Shown piece after piece: positions 14,455 through 17,692 of a DNA stretch of 17,692 bases; positions within the stretch are counted from its first letter, which is position 1, and each line of letters opens with the position of its first letter. Origin of the DNA: JBBQWR01 sp038210495 (GTDB lineage Bacteria > Planctomycetota > Planctomycetia > Pirellulales > DATAWG01); the NCBI GenBank assembly GCA_038210495.1, contig JBBQWR010000069.1, positions 1 through 17,692 of the forward strand, read 5' to 3'. The translations under genes were made by a program, and so were the position numbers. The notes beneath the pieces were generated by a model that worked only from the letters and a program-made list of their open reading frames with translations, did not search any database and was not told the DNA's origin.

Positions 14455-17400
14455 ATGGTCGCGGCCTCATTAGCGCGCATGCTCGAACAACGAAGTCACA
14501 AACTGGATGTCCTTGCGCTGGTCCTATTGGCGCTGTGCGTCTTTCTGACGCTGGCGCTGTTGAGTTACAATCCAGCCGATCCGCCCAGCTCGCTCGTTTA
14601 TCCGCGGCATGCACAGATCGCCAACGCTTGTGGGCGGTCCGGCGCTCTCGTAGCGCAGTTTCTCCTCGAAGCCATCGGGCTGGGAGCTTACTTTGTCGTC
14701 GTGTCGCTCATCGCGCTCGACGCGGCGCTGCTGGCTCGGCGGATTATCAGCGACCCTTGGCTGCGGGCCATTGGCTGGCTGATCGCGCTGGCGGGGGTGA
14801 CGACGCTGTTGTCGCTCACTTACCGCGGAGCGTCGCCGGGCCCAGTGATCGGTCCCGGTGGATACCTGGGCGCCGCGGGATCGGCTTTGCTTGAGATGAA
14901 TTTCGCTCGCACGGGGTCGCTGATCCTGACGATTAGCTTAATCTGCGCGGGCCTGCTGCTATCGACCGACTATATGCTGATTCGCGTGAGCGCCTGGTCG
15001 GTCTGGCTGCCGATGGCCGGGGCTCTGCACATTCACCGCCAAGTGCGGCGGATCGATCCCAAGGGCAGCAAGCCAAAACCGAAGCTCAAGCCGCGCGTCG
15101 ATGACATCGATCAATTGGTCGAGGCCGTCGACGAATCCGGCGAGCCGGCCGTTCGCATTCGCAACAAGCGATCGAAAGACGAAGAACTAGTGGCCGCTCG
15201 AGAAGCCGAGGCCAAAGAGATTGATGCCGCCGCAGAGAAAGACGAAGCGGTCGATGACGAGCCATCGGCCGACGGCGACCCCGCGAAATCAGGTATCGCG
15301 AATAAAAAGGGAGCCAAGCCGGGTCTTGCCGCTCGCGTGGCGTCCGCCCTGCGGATTCGCAATCTGCCGGGCCAGCACGAGCGCGACGAAGTCATGCAAG
15401 AACTCGACGCCGCCAGCCGCAAAGACGAATCGATCGCCTACGAATTGCCGCCGATCGACATGCTGCTGCCCGGCGAAACCGTTTCTTCCGAAGCCCACGA
15501 ACAGGAGGTGCGACAGAAAGCCAAAATCCTAGAGAAGACATTCCTCAGTTTCGGTTTCAAGATAAAAGTAGTCGAAATCGAGACGGGCCCGGTCATCGCC
15601 CAATACGAAATAGAGCTCGAATCCGGCCTGCGACTCGCGAAGATTTCCAACCTGGCCGACGACTTGGCGATCGCCCTGCGCGTGCCGAGCGTGCGAATCG
15701 TGGCCCCGATCCCCGGCAAGAACACCGTCGGCATCGAAGTCCCCAACAACGAGCGGCAACTCGTGCGACTTCGCGAAGTGATCGAGGAATCGGCCGGCAA
15801 GGCCAAGAAGATGCGGATCCCGATTTACTTGGGCAAGGACGTGGCCGGCAATCCGCTGATTGTCGACCTTACGACTCTGCCCCACTTGCTCATCGCCGGA
15901 CGCACCGGCACGGGCAAGAGCGTGTGCCTCAACTCGATCATCCTTTCGATGCTCATGTCGCGCGGGCCCGACGATGTGCGGATGCTGATGATCGATCCGA
16001 AAATGGTCGAGCTCAGCCCCTACAAACGATTGCCTCACCTGATGCACCCCGTCGTGACCGACATGCGGAAGGCCGAGGCGATTTTGGCCTGGGCGGTGGA
16101 GAAGATGGAAGAGCGATACGCTCTCTTGGCTCGCGCCGGAGTGCGTCACATCAGCGTCTACAACCAGCTCGGTGAAGAAGAACTGATGGAACGCCTGCAT
16201 CCGGAGAACGACGAGCAGCGGGCCGAAATCCCGCTCCACCTGCCGTACATCGTCATCGTGGCCGACGAAATCGCCGACCTCATGATGACCTCCGGCAAAG
16301 AGGTCGAGCAGCATATCATCCGGCTCGCTCAAAAGAGCCGGGCGGTCGGTATCCACTTGGTGTTGGCGACGCAGAAACCGACGGTCGACGTCATCACCGG
16401 TTTGATCAAGTCGAACTTGCCGGCCCGAATCGCGTTCCAGGTCGCCAGCCGCACGGACAGCCGGGTCGTGCTCGACGAAATGGGCGCCGACAAACTGCTG
16501 GGCAATGGCGACATGCTGTTCCTCTGGCCGGGCACGAGCACGCTCTTGCGCGGCCAAGGCACGTATTTGACCGATGAGGAGATCAACCGAGTGGTGGACT
16601 TCGTCGGCACGACGGAGCCGCAATTCGTCAAGGAACTCGTGCAACTCAAAGCGGCCGCCGACCCCAGTCAGACTCAGGCCGCGCAATTGCGCAGCCGCGA
16701 TGAACTCTATGAGGCGGCCGTCGATATCGTGATCCGCGAAGGCCGCGGTAGCGTGTCGCTGTTGCAGCGGGCGCTGGGCATCGGCTACGGCCGGTCGGCC
16801 CGATTGGTCGATTTCATGGCGGAGGATGGCATCGTCGGCGAGTACAACGGTTCGCAGGCCCGAGAAGTGCTCATCACGCTCGAGCAATGGGCAGAGATGA
16901 TCGGTCAAGAGCCCGAGCCCACGCCGCCGCCATCTTCGACGAAGCGAAACCGTATTTTGCCGAATGCGAGTCCGCCTAGCGGCAAGTTAAAGCACGCCAA
17001 AAAATCAACCGCGCCGTTTGAAGTTGACCAGGAGGACAATGCGAACGAAGACCGTGAAGACCAGGATGAAATTCCGGTTCGCGATCGGGCGACCGCCCGG
17101 CTGCGAGCGAACAAATCTTTTGACGAGGAAGATGACCAGGTACAGGAGGACGAACATGAAGTAGACAAACAACTCGGCAATTCGGACCATGACGAGACCA
17201 CCCATGCAACAGGCGATTACGACGAAGGCGAAGCAGAAGCAGACGACGAAGATTATGACGCCGGCCAAGAGGATGACGCCGATGATGAATCCGACGATGA
17301 ATCAGAAGACGAACTGAGCGACACCGATGACGCCGATAGGAATGATGACGACGCGGACAACGACGATGCGGGTGAAGACGATGTGCCGGACGACCCCGGT

Positions 17401-17469
17401 CCGGCCCGCCGGTCCGCCCCGCGCGTTTTGCGCAGCGGCGCCGGCCGATCCGGTGTTTCGGCCTCGTAG
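14455..17469 (+). CDS. ftsK: DNA translocase FtsK with acidic C-terminal extension
   Basis: A 1004-residue chromosome-segregation motor. Four or five membrane helices occupy about 17-172 and anchor it at the division site. A charged linker (200-340) follows. The alpha/beta motor domain has Walker A AGRTGTGKSV at 481-490 and Walker B YIVIVADEIADLMM at 598-611. The gamma domain (about 745-812) is the winged helix that reads orienting DNA motifs, with GSVSLLQRALGIGYGRSARLVDFM. Family members normally end near there, but this one continues 189 residues. Residues 855-980 are dominated by Asp and Glu, and the last 20 are basic. ATG 14455 lies within a hairpin (14441-14466). An in-frame ATG at 14479 is an alternative that would shorten the protein by eight residues. 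It stands alone, with its own terminator just after the stop. Confidence 0.93.
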   Translation: MVAASLARMLEQRSHKLDVLALVLLALCVFLTLALLSYNPADPPSSLVYPRHAQIANACGRSGALVAQFLLEAIGLGAYFVVVSLIALDAALLARRIISDPWLRAIGWLIALAGVTTLLSLTYRGASPGPVIGPGGYLGAAGSALLEMNFARTGSLILTISLICAGLLLSTDYMLIRVSAWSVWLPMAGALHIHRQVRRIDPKGSKPKPKLKPRVDDIDQLVEAVDESGEPAVRIRNKRSKDEELVAAREAEAKEIDAAAEKDEAVDDEPSADGDPAKSGIANKKGAKPGLAARVASALRIRNLPGQHERDEVMQELDAASRKDESIAYELPPIDMLLPGETVSSEAHEQEVRQKAKILEKTFLSFGFKIKVVEIETGPVIAQYEIELESGLRLAKISNLADDLAIALRVPSVRIVAPIPGKNTVGIEVPNNERQLVRLREVIEESAGKAKKMRIPIYLGKDVAGNPLIVDLTTLPHLLIAGRTGTGKSVCLNSIILSMLMSRGPDDVRMLMIDPKMVELSPYKRLPHLMHPVVTDMRKAEAILAWAVEKMEERYALLARAGVRHISVYNQLGEEELMERLHPENDEQRAEIPLHLPYIVIVADEIADLMMTSGKEVEQHIIRLAQKSRAVGIHLVLATQKPTVDVITGLIKSNLPARIAFQVASRTDSRVVLDEMGADKLLGNGDMLFLWPGTSTLLRGQGTYLTDEEINRVVDFVGTTEPQFVKELVQLKAAADPSQTQAAQLRSRDELYEAAVDIVIREGRGSVSLLQRALGIGYGRSARLVDFMAEDGIVGEYNGSQAREVLITLEQWAEMIGQEPEPTPPPSSTKRNRILPNASPPSGKLKHAKKSTAPFEVDQEDNANEDREDQDEIPVRDRATARLRANKSFDEEDDQVQEDEHEVDKQLGNSDHDETTHATGDYDEGEAEADDEDYDAGQEDDADDESDDESEDELSDTDDADRNDDDADNDDAGEDDVPDDPGPARRSAPRVLRSGAGRSGVSAS

Positions 17470-17502
17470 GCCGAACCGGCAATAACAAGCACTTCGACAA
17501 AA

Positions 17503-17528
17503 AGCCCGGAAGCGTTCCGGGCTTTTTT
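17503..17528 (+). terminator. Rho-independent terminator after ftsK (probably bidirectional)
   Basis: AGCCCGGAA (17503-17511), loop GCG, TTCCGGGCT (17515-17523): a perfect 9-bp stem followed by six T residues counting the last stem base (17523-17528). Five A residues (17499-17503) at the left make it work on the minus strand too, so it can also end the transposase-like transcript arriving from the right. Confidence 0.88.
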
Positions 17529-17561
17529 CATTGGCTAGCCGGATTCCGCCCTCAGGGCCTT

Positions 17562-17692
17562 TCATTTTTTGGATTTGCCTAGTATGGCCAAGAGGCGGGA
17601 GAGGTTCCAACTGTACGCGCGTAAGCCGGCGGCGATGTTTGTATGGCCGTGAAGCCTGAGCAGCGCCAGCGTCGCGTTGCGTAAGGCGGCGA
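17562..17692 (-). CDS. C-terminal end of a transposase-like protein (partial, continues beyond window)
   Basis: The minus strand is open from the window edge to TGA at 17562-17564, giving 42 residues. They include LRNATLALLRLHGHTNI, AAGLRAYSWN and LLAILGK. A run of LRN.TLxLLR..G..NIAA.LR followed by LLxxLG is the usual ending of transposases of the ISAs1/H-repeat type and of related DDE families in planctomycetes; this is recognition from memory. The start and the DDE catalytic residues lie outside the window, so integrity cannot be judged. The ftsK terminator lies 34 bases beyond its stop. Confidence 0.55.
   Translation of the reverse strand, partial: AALRNATLALLRLHGHTNIAAGLRAYSWNLSRLLAILGKSKK

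Noticed and set aside
14150..14473. Two overlapping plus-strand frames before ftsK (107 and 90 codons)
   Set aside because: No ribosome site, arginine/proline-rich translation, no recognisable motif; one overlaps the ftsK start.
15529..16908. 459-codon minus-strand frame opposite ftsK
   Set aside because: Antisense of the conserved FtsK motor domain; the His/Asp-rich translation is typical of a shadow frame.

Overview
This 17.7-kb window is high-GC chromosomal DNA. It most likely comes from a planctomycete, perhaps of the order Pirellulales. That placement is an inference from overall style: a fused two-unit ABC-2 permease, large secreted proteins without an obvious family, a conserved 60-residue two-helix membrane protein, weak Shine-Dalgarno signals, and many short palindromic repeats between genes. 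No rRNA or tRNA gene, CRISPR array or prophage is visible.

Layout, left to right. Plus strand: a duplicated ABC-2 permease (275-1900), a secreted alpha/beta hydrolase with a C-terminal extension (2236-4290), and a protein resembling a degenerate polysaccharide deacetylase (4611-5360). Minus strand: a tiny membrane protein (5404-5586). Plus strand: a class V PLP-dependent aminotransferase (6033-7199). It converges, six bases apart, on a 957-residue secreted protein of unknown function (minus, 7206-10079). Then on the minus strand come an endonuclease/exonuclease/phosphatase-family hydrolase (10278-11009), a YhcH/YjgK/YiaL cupin (11150-11605) and a Uup-like ABC-F ATPase (11989-13920). Plus strand: the DNA translocase FtsK (14455-17469), closed by a strong terminator. 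The right edge carries the 3' end of a transposase-like gene on the minus strand.

The genes are mostly single units, not one pathway. FtsK (chromosome segregation) and the ABC-F protein (ribosome-associated) are housekeeping; the rest are transport, hydrolytic and metabolic genes. The spacers are the unusual part. They hold at least four families of short inverted or hairpin repeats, each present at least twice here. One is a 113-bp element with 18/19 matching terminal inverted repeats bounded by TA, resembling a MITE.

The best candidate for something undescribed is a free-standing small RNA at about 11764-11841 (plus strand). It has a sigma70-type promoter, three consecutive hairpins, and a rho-independent terminator whose loop carries CCTCC, the anti-Shine-Dalgarno core. 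Other points of interest are a 189-residue acidic tail on FtsK after its gamma domain, and mutually exclusive hairpins in the aminotransferase leader. Everything here was read by eye; no database search or folding program was run.
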